Shown: positions 26,759 through 35,755 of the stretch, piece by piece
Position numbering within the stretch: position 1 is the stretch's first letter
How the letters are laid out: each line of letters opens with the position of its first letter
DNA from: Thermodesulfobacteriota bacterium
GTDB lineage: Bacteria > Desulfobacterota > WTBG01 > CAIYCZ01 > CAIRTM01
Direction of reading: 5' to 3'
Length of the DNA: 44,339 bases
Assembly (NCBI GenBank): GCA_028282925.1
Contig: JANQGV010000231.1
Coordinates: forward strand, 1 to 44,339
The notes under the pieces: generated by a model
Database searches by the model: none
The model's input: only the letters and a program-made list of their open reading frames with translations
What the model was told of the DNA's origin: nothing
Position numbers and translations under genes: made by a program

Positions 26759-28303
26759 ATGCAAAACCGTAACACCGGTTTGCACTTATGGCAGAAGCCA
26801 CATTTTTGTGCTACTGACGGCAGTTGGCATGATTCGTTTTGGGACGCAATCAGGTGCAGCCGGGATGAGCTTTCCTGGGACCCTGCTGCACTGCTTTCCA
26901 TGCTGACATCGCCATTTGTTTTTGGCGACCGTACACTTGTAAAGGGGGTGTCCCGTCAGCCCTGGCTTTCCAAAATTACTCCGGAGGGATCGTCTGAGTT
27001 GCTGGATATTCCCCCGCACGGCAGGAAATACGCGGAACCGGATGAAATAGCAGCGAAGCTGGAAGAACTGCTTTGTGATGAAGCGGCAAAAGTCTGTGAA
27101 GGTCATGATGAGGTCTATGTGCTGCTTTCCGGGGGGCTTGACAGTAGAATCGGTGCAGGCATTGTCGCACGGCTGTACCGGGAAGGACGGCTTGCACAGA
27201 AACCCCGTGCTGTAACCTGGGGTTTTGAAAATTGCCGCGATGTTGTCTACAGTCGAAAAGTAGCTGATATTCTTGGGCTCGACTGGATTCATATCCCGCT
27301 TGGGCCTGAAAACCTGCTTGAAAATATCGATCATGCCGTAACGCTTGGAAGTCTTGTCACACCACCGCATTTGCACTGTATGTCCTGGTTTGAAAACGTG
27401 TCACCGAATAGTATCGTGCTTGCCGGGAGCTATGGCGACTCTATCGGGCGGGCTGAATTCAGCGGCAGCCATTTGCTGGCCGTTGATTATTACAGACCGG
27501 TGAACCGCTACGGGCTGCTCCGAAAGGAATTGTACCCCAAAGCGCTGCACGATATGAATCTGGACCTGCAAAGCCTGCGGCGGCGGAATTCCGGTGCTCC
27601 CAAGTATGTATTGTGCGAATATGAGCGCCAGGCTCATTACATGCGCAGCCAAATAGCCCATGCAATGAGCCTCATTAATAACTATTGTAGCGTATACCAG
27701 CTGTTTACCGACCCAGAGGTGTATTCCTACATGTGGTCCATTCATCCATCATTGCGTGACGACCGCGTGTATGCCTGTCTGCTTGAGCGCCTGGACAGCC
27801 GTCTGGCACGTCTGCCCTGGGCCCGCACCAACAGGGCGCTGAGCGGAAAGACCGAAGGCGCCGTTCAAGGGCTCTCGCTTGATTTTCATGATTATCGGGC
27901 CTGGATCGTCAATGACCTTTATAATGCCATAGAAGAGTGCATTGATATTGAGTGGTTTAAATCTTCAGGACTTTTCAATCATGAAGGCATAAAGGGTTTA
28001 AGTGACGCTATCCGGCATGATTATAGCCATGGGGCGTCGGGGAGCTTCAGGCCGTATGAACTATGGATATGGTTTGCCAGTGTGCGTGCATTTGAACGCC
28101 GGTGCAGGGATCTCGGTAAAAATATTGTACTCGACCATGATGACGAAACCCCTGTCGAGGAGGGAGTGTCTGCCCGTGAAACAGGCCGGGCGCCTTCATT
28201 GCGGCAGCGTATAGGTCAGAATGCATATGTGAAACAATATCGAAAAAAAATCAGAAACTATGTTCTGAAAAAGAGAGCGTTAAAAGAGTTCCCCCCCCAG
28301 TAG
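26759..28303 (+). CDS. Asparagine-synthase-like ATP-dependent amidotransferase, no glutaminase Cys
   Basis: A 514-residue protein whose central part is the asparagine synthetase ATP-pyrophosphatase domain. The PP-loop LSGGLDSR is near residue 122, followed by WGFENCRDVVYSRKVAD and the ADG-like region AGSYGDSIGRAE. The N-terminal 110 residues resemble the remnant of the glutaminase domain (SMLTSPFVFGDRTLVKGV) but have no N-terminal Cys2, so free ammonia or another donor is probably used. Homologues in polysaccharide loci amidate uronic acids, for example WbpS in Pseudomonas O-antigen, which fits the neighbouring dehydrogenases. Start at the ATG with GGAG six nt before it; an ATG at 26747 is also possible. 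Confidence 0.8.
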   Translation: MQNRNTGLHLWQKPHFCATDGSWHDSFWDAIRCSRDELSWDPAALLSMLTSPFVFGDRTLVKGVSRQPWLSKITPEGSSELLDIPPHGRKYAEPDEIAAKLEELLCDEAAKVCEGHDEVYVLLSGGLDSRIGAGIVARLYREGRLAQKPRAVTWGFENCRDVVYSRKVADILGLDWIHIPLGPENLLENIDHAVTLGSLVTPPHLHCMSWFENVSPNSIVLAGSYGDSIGRAEFSGSHLLAVDYYRPVNRYGLLRKELYPKALHDMNLDLQSLRRRNSGAPKYVLCEYERQAHYMRSQIAHAMSLINNYCSVYQLFTDPEVYSYMWSIHPSLRDDRVYACLLERLDSRLARLPWARTNRALSGKTEGAVQGLSLDFHDYRAWIVNDLYNAIEECIDIEWFKSSGLFNHEGIKGLSDAIRHDYSHGASGSFRPYELWIWFASVRAFERRCRDLGKNIVLDHDDETPVEEGVSARETGRAPSLRQRIGQNAYVKQYRKKIRNYVLKKRALKEFPPQ

Positions 28304-28385
28304 TGCTGTCTTTATTTGTACGCCTTTCAACTTCTTTTTAGACGTATGTAACGCCTGAATAGTAAAGATAATCGCGTGCCTGATG

Positions 28386-28411
28386 CTGTATGTGTAATAC
28401 AGTGCTTTTTT
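28386..28411 (+). terminator. Rho-independent terminator after the asparagine-synthase-like gene
   Basis: CTGTAT (28386-28391) pairs with ATACAG (28397-28402) over a 5-nt loop, extended by two wobble pairs and followed by TGC and six T (28406-28411). It probably ends transcription before the flippase gene. Confidence 0.5.
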
Positions 28412-28438
28412 GAAGAGGTGCATTGGAGTTTTTTTAAC

Positions 28439-28460
28439 AGCATTTCATATAATGCTTTTT
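28439..28460 (+). terminator. Second hairpin with T-run before the flippase gene
   Basis: AGCATT (28439-28444) pairs with AATGCT (28451-28456), 6-nt loop, followed by T to 28460. With the previous terminator 28 nt upstream it makes a tandem stop between the asparagine-synthase-like and flippase genes. Confidence 0.4.
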
Positions 28461-28489
28461 GAGCATGATCGATTCCGCCAGGGTGTGTT

Positions 28490-29986
28490 GTGAGAATTCG
28501 TGACCGTAGTATCATCATCATGATCAGCAAGGGATTGACGTCGTCCAGTACGATCATCCTGGGCATTATTCTGGTTCGTTTAATCAGTCAGGATACCCTT
28601 GGTACTTTCCGTCAGGTTTTTCTTGCGGAACGATTCCTGGCCGGTTTAATCGCCCTGCAGATCGGATCGAGTCTTTATTATTTTATTCCGAAACTTTCCA
28701 GCGACAAACAAAGAGCATTAGTGCTGCAGAGTACCCTCGTGTCGCTGTTTATGGCCGGCCTGACCTTTTTGGTCATGTTTTTTGCTTCCGACTATGTTGC
28801 CCGCCTTTTTAGCAATCCGCTTATCGCCCCGCTGATAAAGATATGCGCGTTTTATCCTTTTGCAAGCAGAGTTATTGAGTTGATTCCGGCTTATATGATC
28901 AGCACCGATCGGCCGGTTAGGGCAGGGGTTTTTACTCTCCTGGCATCAATCGGGCATATGGGCAGCGTTGTTATTGCATTTGCGGCCGGTGCCGACCTTG
29001 CGACGGTTATCTGGTGCTCGATTATAGCACAGGGGCTGGTGGCCACAGCCGGCTTTTTTGATATGGTTCGTCTCTCCCCTAAAGGGTCTTTAAAACTCGA
29101 TTGGGGACTTGTCTGGCAGCAGATGGTATATGTGTACCCCCTGTTGATAACCTCGCTGGTGGGTGTTTTGAATCTGCAGTTCGGGAAGTTGCTGATTTCA
29201 ACTTTTTTCAGTCCTGCCGAGTATGCAATTTATTCATGCGGGGCATTCGAATTGCCGATTATCTCATTGCTCACAGCGAGCCTGGCTTCAGCCATGATGC
29301 CGAATCTTGTGCGCCTCGGGCAAGAAGGTAAAACCGCCGATATGATGCATATCTGGCAGGAAGGGGCCCGGAAGTGCAGTCTCATCATAATGCCCTGTTT
29401 TGCGTTTTTTCTCGTAACGGCAAATGACCTGATGGTGTTTTTATACGGGGCTTCTTATGTGGGGGCTGCCGGACCTTTTTGTGTGTATCTTTTTTTGCTG
29501 CCGATTCGTGTTGTTGTGTACGCAACGGTTTTTCGGGCGCTTGGCCAGACCAGGTATATTGCTATTTCTGCGGTTGTGAACCTTCTGCTTAACATGTTAA
29601 TCAGCACTGCTTTTGTAACTTTTGGTGAAAATTCATTGCTGGGATTTGTCGGCCCCAGCATTGGGGCGGTGGTGTCAAACATGATTGCAATGATGTATCT
29701 CGTTATAAAGCTTAGCAAAATAACAACCATTCCGTTTGTAGATGTTATGCGCTGGAAGGAGCTCGCAGGAATACTTTTGGTGTCGTTGTGTTGCGGTTTT
29801 GCAGCAAACCTTGTCGGATTTGTTCATATTACTATTTTAGCGAAAATTATCATTCAACTCGCCATATTTACAGGGATGTACTTTTTTGTGTTGTTTAGAT
29901 GGAACCTGCTGAAAAGTGACGAGCTTGATTTGATTCACAAAGGTAAGAACGTGTTGTTGTCCAGGGTGCTTCCCGGGACGAAATAA
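28490..29986 (+). CDS. Polysaccharide flippase, Wzx type
   Basis: A 498-residue inner-membrane protein of the polysaccharide transporter (MOP) superfamily, expected to flip lipid-linked repeat units to the periplasm. About 12-14 hydrophobic helices cover the whole chain. The beginning SKGLTSSSTIILGIILVRL and the internal GASYVGAAGPFCVYLFLLPI are typical of Wzx/MurJ-like proteins. GTG start at 28490 without a convincing ribosome site; an ATG at 28520 would shorten it by ten residues. It converges on the DUF4838 gene, with a 14-bp gap containing part of a terminator. Confidence 0.87.
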   Translation: MRIRDRSIIIMISKGLTSSSTIILGIILVRLISQDTLGTFRQVFLAERFLAGLIALQIGSSLYYFIPKLSSDKQRALVLQSTLVSLFMAGLTFLVMFFASDYVARLFSNPLIAPLIKICAFYPFASRVIELIPAYMISTDRPVRAGVFTLLASIGHMGSVVIAFAAGADLATVIWCSIIAQGLVATAGFFDMVRLSPKGSLKLDWGLVWQQMVYVYPLLITSLVGVLNLQFGKLLISTFFSPAEYAIYSCGAFELPIISLLTASLASAMMPNLVRLGQEGKTADMMHIWQEGARKCSLIIMPCFAFFLVTANDLMVFLYGASYVGAAGPFCVYLFLLPIRVVVYATVFRALGQTRYIAISAVVNLLLNMLISTAFVTFGENSLLGFVGPSIGAVVSNMIAMMYLVIKLSKITTIPFVDVMRWKELAGILLVSLCCGFAANLVGFVHITILAKIIIQLAIFTGMYFFVLFRWNLLKSDELDLIHKGKNVLLSRVLPGTK

Positions 29987-29995
29987 GGGGTTTTT

Positions 29996-30017
29996 GCCGG
30001 CTACCGGCGTTTTTTTG
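29996..30017 (+). terminator. Terminator of the flippase gene inside the end of the DUF4838 gene
   Basis: GCCGG (29996-30000) and CCGGC (30004-30008) form a 5-bp stem whose loop CTA is the reverse complement of the convergent gene's TAG stop; G and then eight T (30010-30017) follow. It would stop rightward transcripts at the last codons of the opposite gene. Confidence 0.55.
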
Positions 30018-32622
30018 TTCTGTATTGCGCTGGACGCTGCAGGTGCCCGCCTGGTTTCCTGTCCTCTATGAGAAGAATTTTATCCGCCTCAATAGAAACG
30101 TATCCGTTTACGCTTTTTCCAAATTTAATCCACACATCTTCAAATCGACCTTTTTGTGCAGGGCTCAACGATATTTTCCATATCCCGCCCTGACCCGCCC
30201 TGCTCCTGATCCATGCCGTATCCTGATGGCGGTTATCAGTGCTCAAGGTGCCCATTATGTTGCCTGACGCATCGTATATGTCAGCTGTTGCCGTTTCGTG
30301 GGGAGACGTTGAAGAGATTGTTATATCGAATTTAGTTGCACGGTTGGGAACCTGGAAATATACGGTTGGGATATACCGTTGCGGAGGTATGATATGCTGG
30401 CGGGCAATAAACCACAGGCCTCTTTTTTTGTATTTGCCGTCAATGGCATAAAAAATATTTTCAGGCACATCCAGCCTGAATGTACTGTCCCTGGTTTCTA
30501 AAAATATATGGTAGTAGCTGTTTGACCTGCCGGAGAAGGAAACAGTGGTGTCCTGATTGATTGTTTTTTTGGCAAGACGCATGCCTGATTCGGAATATAC
30601 GGAACATTCTATGAGGTTATTGATAATTGCCACGTCTTTGACAGTGATTTCAATCCTGCCGGTAAACCGCGGTGTCAGAACAATATGCTGGCTTCCGCGA
30701 AGACGGTACGGCTTGAGCGGTTCACCCTGTTTGAGGGGCGGGCGGACTGGCCTCCCGACGACAGGAGTAATACGTTTGCGCGAGGCCTGACTTGTAACGT
30801 GAGGTGAAAGCGCAAGAAAGGGACGTTCATTTTCTAATAAGGTCTGATAGTCGTTCTCGTTCATGGAAAAACCAGAATGTACAGAGGACGGGAGAGCTTT
30901 GAAAAGGCGAAGTGATCTATGCAGGACCTTCAGGTTTATTCCGAATGCGCTTAAGCGTTTGCGTTCTTTGCCGGGAGGCGTTTGCGAAAGAGCATCGGAG
31001 TACAGTTTTTCGATTGTTTGAAAATTCTTAGCATAGACGTTCCGCAAAATTTTACGTTTTGCAAGGTGACTGATCCCTGAATTTTGTATGCAAAACTGTT
31101 CGAGCTCATTTTCTATAAGCTCATAAATGGTCCGCATGTTTTTTGCGCCGGGACCGTAATATTTGGTGAAAAAATCGTCGTACAGTTCGTCAATGCTTTG
31201 GTCTGCATCCCAGGCCAGCTTGCTGAACATGTAGTTGAATGCCGCGCCATGTCCCCAGGCATCGATGCCGTACATGTATAGGCCCTGAGTATGATGTTTC
31301 CTTAATGTCGGGAAAACAAGTTCCAGTATTTTTTTATTCGGCGGCATCGCCTGGCCATAGCTGCCTTTAAACCATGCCGGAAAGTCGTAATACGAGGCAA
31401 TCGGATGCAGCGATGACCAGTCGCGGATAAGGTTACTCCATTCTGTTCTGCTTTCCTGCATAAAAAGTGTGCGGTGATAGTTAGCGGCAAGAACCAGCTT
31501 TACATTAGGATGGACTGTAATGGTTTTGTCCAGAGGGGGGCGCACGTAATCGGCGTATATATAGCCGCAAAGAAATCTGTCGGGAAATTCCCGGGAAACG
31601 ATTTTGGCCACTTCATTATAAAAGGTTATTATCCTGCGAGTAATAAACCGCTTTCCCTCACCATCGGTCTCATCAAGGCGTTTGCATGGAACGCACTGGC
31701 ACCAGCCCCTGCCATCGGTGGGGGACAGAGAGTACGTTTTGTATTTATTTGATTTGGAAAAGCGTTTTATTGCTGCTCTGGCATATTCCCGTATAAGGCC
31801 CGGATTGGTGGTGCAGAGTTTGTGGTTTTCAGAGCACGAGGGCTTAATTCGTTTGCCTCCTATAAGCGCGAAGTATTCCGGGTGATCTTTATACATGTCC
31901 GCAGGAATGGCCCTGTGCCAGTAGTGCTCCCGGTGTAATTTCTGACTGCCGCCGACTTTGTTTCTCAGGAGCCATCTTTTTACCGCGGGCTTTTCATTTC
32001 GGATATACGGGATTTCACGGCTTTTGAAATCAGGCCCGTCCAGTATGTCAATTTCCCGAATAATGATGGTGTCCTTCCGTGGTATAAATTCTCCGATGTC
32101 TCCCGGCATAAACCAGCGCACCCCCAATTGTTCCTCAATAAAGGTATAGGTGCCGAAAAGCGAACCCGGGCTTGTGCCGCCTTCAGCGGTAGTGCCACCG
32201 GATGGTGTATCGTTCCCAACAATGAAAATATTATCGTTCCGGGTGATGATTCTATAGCCCTCTTCGGGGATAGAGCTGGTTTTTATAGCATTACGTCGGG
32301 AGTAGATATTGTTGCCGATTGAAATCAATTTTCCGGTTGTCGGCCCGGTTGTTATGGAAAGATGTGCGCCGGAAACTTTTTTAATATAATGCTGGAGTTC
32401 TTTTGCCGCGCTATAGACCGACGAGGGTGCATTCTTATCATGATAAATTGTGTATTCCGAGATACCGCCTTTAACAAGGAGGATAGGCTTGCAATCGGCC
32501 GGGGATGTGTAAAAGAATGGTGTCAGAAATATTAAAAAGAATACTATATAATATAGTAGCAGAAAACGGGTGTTGAACCGTTTGGTGGTGTCTGCTGAGC
32601 CTATGCGTTTTTTGTCATGCAT
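30001..32622 (-). CDS. Exported DUF4838 protein with GH67-N-like domain
   Basis: A protein of about 873 residues with an N-terminal hydrophobic stretch (residues about 18-42, FLLLYYIVFFLIFLTPFFY), so it is exported or membrane-anchored. It has a GH67-N-like domain at about 50-190 (YTIYHDKNAPSSVYSAAKEL), then the DUF4838 core at about 195-500, with the WCQCVPC Cys cluster and YDFPAWFKGSYG. The last 250 residues form beta-sandwich-like regions. DUF4838 proteins are related in fold to glycoside hydrolases (alpha-glucuronidase-type N-termini) but most have no proven activity. A TTG at 32628 would add two residues. It sits between flippase and nucleotidyltransferase genes, so a role in polymer trimming or modification is a reasonable guess only. 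Confidence 0.75.
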   Translation of the reverse strand: MHDKKRIGSADTTKRFNTRFLLLYYIVFFLIFLTPFFYTSPADCKPILLVKGGISEYTIYHDKNAPSSVYSAAKELQHYIKKVSGAHLSITTGPTTGKLISIGNNIYSRRNAIKTSSIPEEGYRIITRNDNIFIVGNDTPSGGTTAEGGTSPGSLFGTYTFIEEQLGVRWFMPGDIGEFIPRKDTIIIREIDILDGPDFKSREIPYIRNEKPAVKRWLLRNKVGGSQKLHREHYWHRAIPADMYKDHPEYFALIGGKRIKPSCSENHKLCTTNPGLIREYARAAIKRFSKSNKYKTYSLSPTDGRGWCQCVPCKRLDETDGEGKRFITRRIITFYNEVAKIVSREFPDRFLCGYIYADYVRPPLDKTITVHPNVKLVLAANYHRTLFMQESRTEWSNLIRDWSSLHPIASYYDFPAWFKGSYGQAMPPNKKILELVFPTLRKHHTQGLYMYGIDAWGHGAAFNYMFSKLAWDADQSIDELYDDFFTKYYGPGAKNMRTIYELIENELEQFCIQNSGISHLAKRKILRNVYAKNFQTIEKLYSDALSQTPPGKERKRLSAFGINLKVLHRSLRLFKALPSSVHSGFSMNENDYQTLLENERPFLALSPHVTSQASRKRITPVVGRPVRPPLKQGEPLKPYRLRGSQHIVLTPRFTGRIEITVKDVAIINNLIECSVYSESGMRLAKKTINQDTTVSFSGRSNSYYHIFLETRDSTFRLDVPENIFYAIDGKYKKRGLWFIARQHIIPPQRYIPTVYFQVPNRATKFDITISSTSPHETATADIYDASGNIMGTLSTDNRHQDTAWIRSRAGQGGIWKISLSPAQKGRFEDVWIKFGKSVNGYVSIEADKILLIEDRKPGGHLQRPAQYRTKKRR

Positions 32623-32648
32623 AAGCAACGGGCGTTATATAGAGGTGG

Positions 32649-33986
32649 TTAATTTTTCATTTTAGACGGTGGTGAACCCTGGAGCCATGTGTGGATTTTT
32701 TCAAGCTTTTTCAGCCTGTTGTGTTCCATGGTGATCTGCTGCTGCATGTCCTGCTTGTGAAAAATATATGAAAATAACGATTTGAAGTAATTCGTTAATG
32801 AAGAGCTGATTTTAAGAAAGCCGAATTTGCATATGGCGACAAAGCCTTTCCCCCCGCTTTTATCGTATTCTTTTCTAAAAGCCTTATGGGCAACCCGGGG
32901 TATGTGTATCAATACCTTCGCCTTTTTTTTGCCGAACAATTGTAAAAAACCTGCCGGCAGTTGTTGTTCATCATCCGTTTTCGAGAATATGCGTTCATTC
33001 GTTATGGTTTCAATATCTTCCGCAGAAAGCCCTTTTTGGTGAAGAGTCTGCCTTAGAGGCAATGGGACAGGAGTGTCGAAAAACTCCTGGATCAACAGCA
33101 ACACCAGCAAAACGGGGCGCTCCACCCGATACGCTTCCAACCGTGTTTGCAACGTGTTCCAGTCAATAGTGTTTAGATTGCGGGTAATGATTTTGGCAAC
33201 ATCGCAGAAATTTTTCAACAGCATTATTTTATCGGGGGTGATGCTGCGCATAATGTGGTAGCTGTTAAGAATAATAGTATCTTCAATGCAGGGGGAAAGG
33301 TACGTATATCCGGGTTCGTCAACAGCCGCGGCTCTGTCAAATATTTCCTCTATGTCAATTTCATACGGCGACTCGGAAATGTCTATGTCCCAATGCAGTT
33401 CTATGGTGATTGAAAGAGTCCTGTGCTGTTTGTGAAAGACTGAGTGGTAACCGGTGCTTTGCTCCGCGGCTGATAATTTCAGTTTATTGTAACCACTCGC
33501 CAGTAAAGTCTTTTCCGCCAGGGGAACTTCTTTTTTTGAAACAAGTATATCTATGTCCGCACAGGGGCGCACCGCTATGTTGGGGTAAATCGATCCTAAA
33601 AACGAAATGCCCTTTAATGGAATAAAGCCAATCTTATTGTTAGACAATACTTCGGCAATCCTGTGGTACTCCTTTACAAGCGACATATTTTTAAATGCTG
33701 TCGCATGGTACTCCTGTCGGAGCTTGTCGAGTAAAGGTTGCGGCACCGGGCAGGGGTCCGTGGCATGGTCGAGTGCCTGAAGAATCAGACTTGCAACACC
33801 GTGTCTCCTTGCAAGGGTAACGATGTGTTCCCAGTCTGTGGCATGAGTTATGTATTTAGCAGGTTCCGGTTGTACTGTATTGTCTATTTCACAGGAACAG
33901 CAGTGAAGAACAAACTCATGTTCTGGTGGTAGGTTTAAATCCATTAGCCCAGAGTCTTTGTTTAACCGAATTTCGACGGTATTCAC
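32649..33986 (-). CDS. NTP_transf_5 nucleotidyltransferase-like protein
   Basis: A 445-residue protein with the uncharacterised nucleotidyltransferase pattern of PF14907. LKGISFLGSIYPNIAVRPCA begins near residue 124, followed at once by DIDILV, whose D-x-D supplies the metal-binding carboxylates, and then IELHWDID. The C-terminal 180 residues are helical with no known motif. Such proteins recur in exopolysaccharide loci, often beside asparagine-synthase homologues, without known substrate. The frame begins with GTG at 33986; an ATG at 33944 is an alternative start. It precedes the DUF4838 gene on the same strand by 26 bp, so the two are probably co-expressed. Confidence 0.8.
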   Translation of the reverse strand: MNTVEIRLNKDSGLMDLNLPPEHEFVLHCCSCEIDNTVQPEPAKYITHATDWEHIVTLARRHGVASLILQALDHATDPCPVPQPLLDKLRQEYHATAFKNMSLVKEYHRIAEVLSNNKIGFIPLKGISFLGSIYPNIAVRPCADIDILVSKKEVPLAEKTLLASGYNKLKLSAAEQSTGYHSVFHKQHRTLSITIELHWDIDISESPYEIDIEEIFDRAAAVDEPGYTYLSPCIEDTIILNSYHIMRSITPDKIMLLKNFCDVAKIITRNLNTIDWNTLQTRLEAYRVERPVLLVLLLIQEFFDTPVPLPLRQTLHQKGLSAEDIETITNERIFSKTDDEQQLPAGFLQLFGKKKAKVLIHIPRVAHKAFRKEYDKSGGKGFVAICKFGFLKISSSLTNYFKSLFSYIFHKQDMQQQITMEHNRLKKLEKIHTWLQGSPPSKMKN

Positions 33987-34411
33987 ATTACCCGAAACAG
34001 TTACGGGTTAGCTGACATTGGCAGCCGAAAAACAGGAAGATCCCCGTTTTTTTCGACTGGCTCTTATAGCTGACTTCAAGAGTTGTTTGGTTAATTGAAG
34101 ATACGTGATTTTGTTGTTTATATGGCTGATCAATACACCCCTTGTGACATTCAGTATGTGTCTTATTATGTCGAAAAACAGTATATATTTCAATAGTATT
34201 CTTAGAACGTTCTGCTTCGCTGCATGTGTCAGACAAATGAAATTGGAGGGGTGGTGAAAAAGTCCAGTTGTCGGCCCTTGAAAATACTTCAATATGTGTT
34301 TTGACATGAATGGAGGTAGAACCTAATCAAAAATGGTTTTATTGCTTTATTTCTCCATTGCGTTTATAATTGGAATATAAAAAATCATGCTTTTTTCGTG
34401 AATATTGTATT
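33987..34411. other. Non-coding gap of 425 bp before the polymerase gene
   Basis: Moderately A/T-rich sequence between two divergent genes, presumably holding both promoters. At 34312-34325 it has a 14-nt exact match (GGAGGTAGAACCTA) to the hairpin arm in front of the IS200-like transposase. Short leftward ORFs of 82-99 codons across the gap show no features and are not called. Confidence 0.5.
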
Positions 34412-35680
34412 ATGTATGAAAAATTATATCTTTCGGCAATTTTTGCTGTTGTTTTTTTGCAGTTGTTCAGGCCTGTGTACGGCTTGATGACAATAGCATT
34501 AATTTTTATGCTGAAGACCTACCTTTTGTTTCCAATTCACACGGCATATCATTTGTCGATTGTGGTAGGGGCTGTGCTGCTTTTTGCAGTGCTGATAAGG
34601 GGGGGGAATCCCGACCAGCTTGACATCATCGGTATCGTGATGGGTTTTCTGTTTGTGTGTATCAGCTCTACCATATTGAATGGTAATTTTACGCTCAATG
34701 CCTGGTATGCGACCATGTATGAACTGGTAAAGACCCTTTTTATCGTTTTTATAATACTCTGCTATAAATTCAGGCATAAGGATTTTGTTTTGATGCTCTA
34801 TGCTTTTCTGGCGGGATCGTTTATCAATGGGGCGTATACTTTATATGAGCGGTTCCAGTATACCGGCAGAAGCCTCTACCGCAGTGAAGGGCTTGCTGCC
34901 CAGCCGAATGAGACTGCCCTGATGCTCTATGTCTGTATGCCCTTCGCCTACTTTTTTTACCAGCAAGCACAATCCAAAATTAAAAAATTGATATTTCTGG
35001 CTGTTCTCTGTAGCCAGGTTATAGGTATTATCTGTACTGTTTCAAGGGCGGGTTTGCTGGGCATGGTGCTTGTGGGCGGGTTGATCTTTCTTAAAGACAT
35101 TAAAAAAATATCTACAATTATCATTATAGCGGCCCTGGTGTATTTTGGCGCCAGCTATGGTAAAGATCTCTATTCTCAACGAAGCGTTACGAAAAAAACC
35201 TTAAGTAAAACCAAATCATTGAATTACAGTGTGGGCTCGCGTGTTGGCGCCGCAAAGGATGCCGTGCTTCTCTGGCTGTATAACCCGGTTCTCGGGGTCG
35301 GGCCCGGTAACTATGCCAAGGCCAGGACCGAAAAGTTTGAGCTCAAGGGCATCCTGGCCGGCATGGGCGTGCACAATACCCTGCTGCAAATTCTTGCGGA
35401 AACCGGTACCTTTGGGATTTTTTTGTTTGGGATGATATTTAAAAAAGGTTTTGGCGCCTTAAAGAAGATGAAACAACAGGGGAATACGTTTTACCGGGGA
35501 ATAGCCGATAATGCCTTTATTTTTCTGGTGGCAATGATGTTTGCAACTCTTTTCACCAACGGCTTTAAATCCGAAATATACTGGATTTTTCTAACGGTGC
35601 CCTTTATTGCAAAAGCAGCTTTTCTCAATGAACTGAAGTCTGTGCAGCAGGAGGGTAGCGCAGCCGGTTCGCCTGCTTAA
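34412..35680 (+). CDS. O-antigen polymerase/ligase-like membrane protein (Wzy/WaaL family)
   Basis: A 422-residue inner-membrane protein with about ten to twelve helices and one large periplasmic loop (about 240-320) that contains SRVGAAKDAVLLWLYNPVLG then VGPGNYAKAR. The GxGxGN-like motif and a following His (GMGVHNTLLQIL) are typical of Wzy_C/O-antigen ligase proteins that join lipid-linked repeat units or attach them to an acceptor. Polymerase rather than ligase is favoured by the neighbouring flippase, but the two are hard to separate by sequence. The frame opens at a TTG at 34370; the ATG at 34412 gives a typical start. Confidence 0.82.
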   Translation: MYEKLYLSAIFAVVFLQLFRPVYGLMTIALIFMLKTYLLFPIHTAYHLSIVVGAVLLFAVLIRGGNPDQLDIIGIVMGFLFVCISSTILNGNFTLNAWYATMYELVKTLFIVFIILCYKFRHKDFVLMLYAFLAGSFINGAYTLYERFQYTGRSLYRSEGLAAQPNETALMLYVCMPFAYFFYQQAQSKIKKLIFLAVLCSQVIGIICTVSRAGLLGMVLVGGLIFLKDIKKISTIIIIAALVYFGASYGKDLYSQRSVTKKTLSKTKSLNYSVGSRVGAAKDAVLLWLYNPVLGVGPGNYAKARTEKFELKGILAGMGVHNTLLQILAETGTFGIFLFGMIFKKGFGALKKMKQQGNTFYRGIADNAFIFLVAMMFATLFTNGFKSEIYWIFLTVPFIAKAAFLNELKSVQQEGSAAGSPA

Positions 35681-35755
35681 CGTTTTGACAGATGTTGTTA
35701 TCATGTGCGGCTACTTTGTGTGCCGATAGGATGTGTCTGAATAGAGGTTTCGTTT

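Noticed and set aside
34008-34307. 99-codon leftward ORF in the gap before the polymerase gene
   Set aside because: No ribosome site, no motif, composition like non-coding A/T-rich DNA; a parallel 82-codon ORF in another frame is equally plausible by chance.
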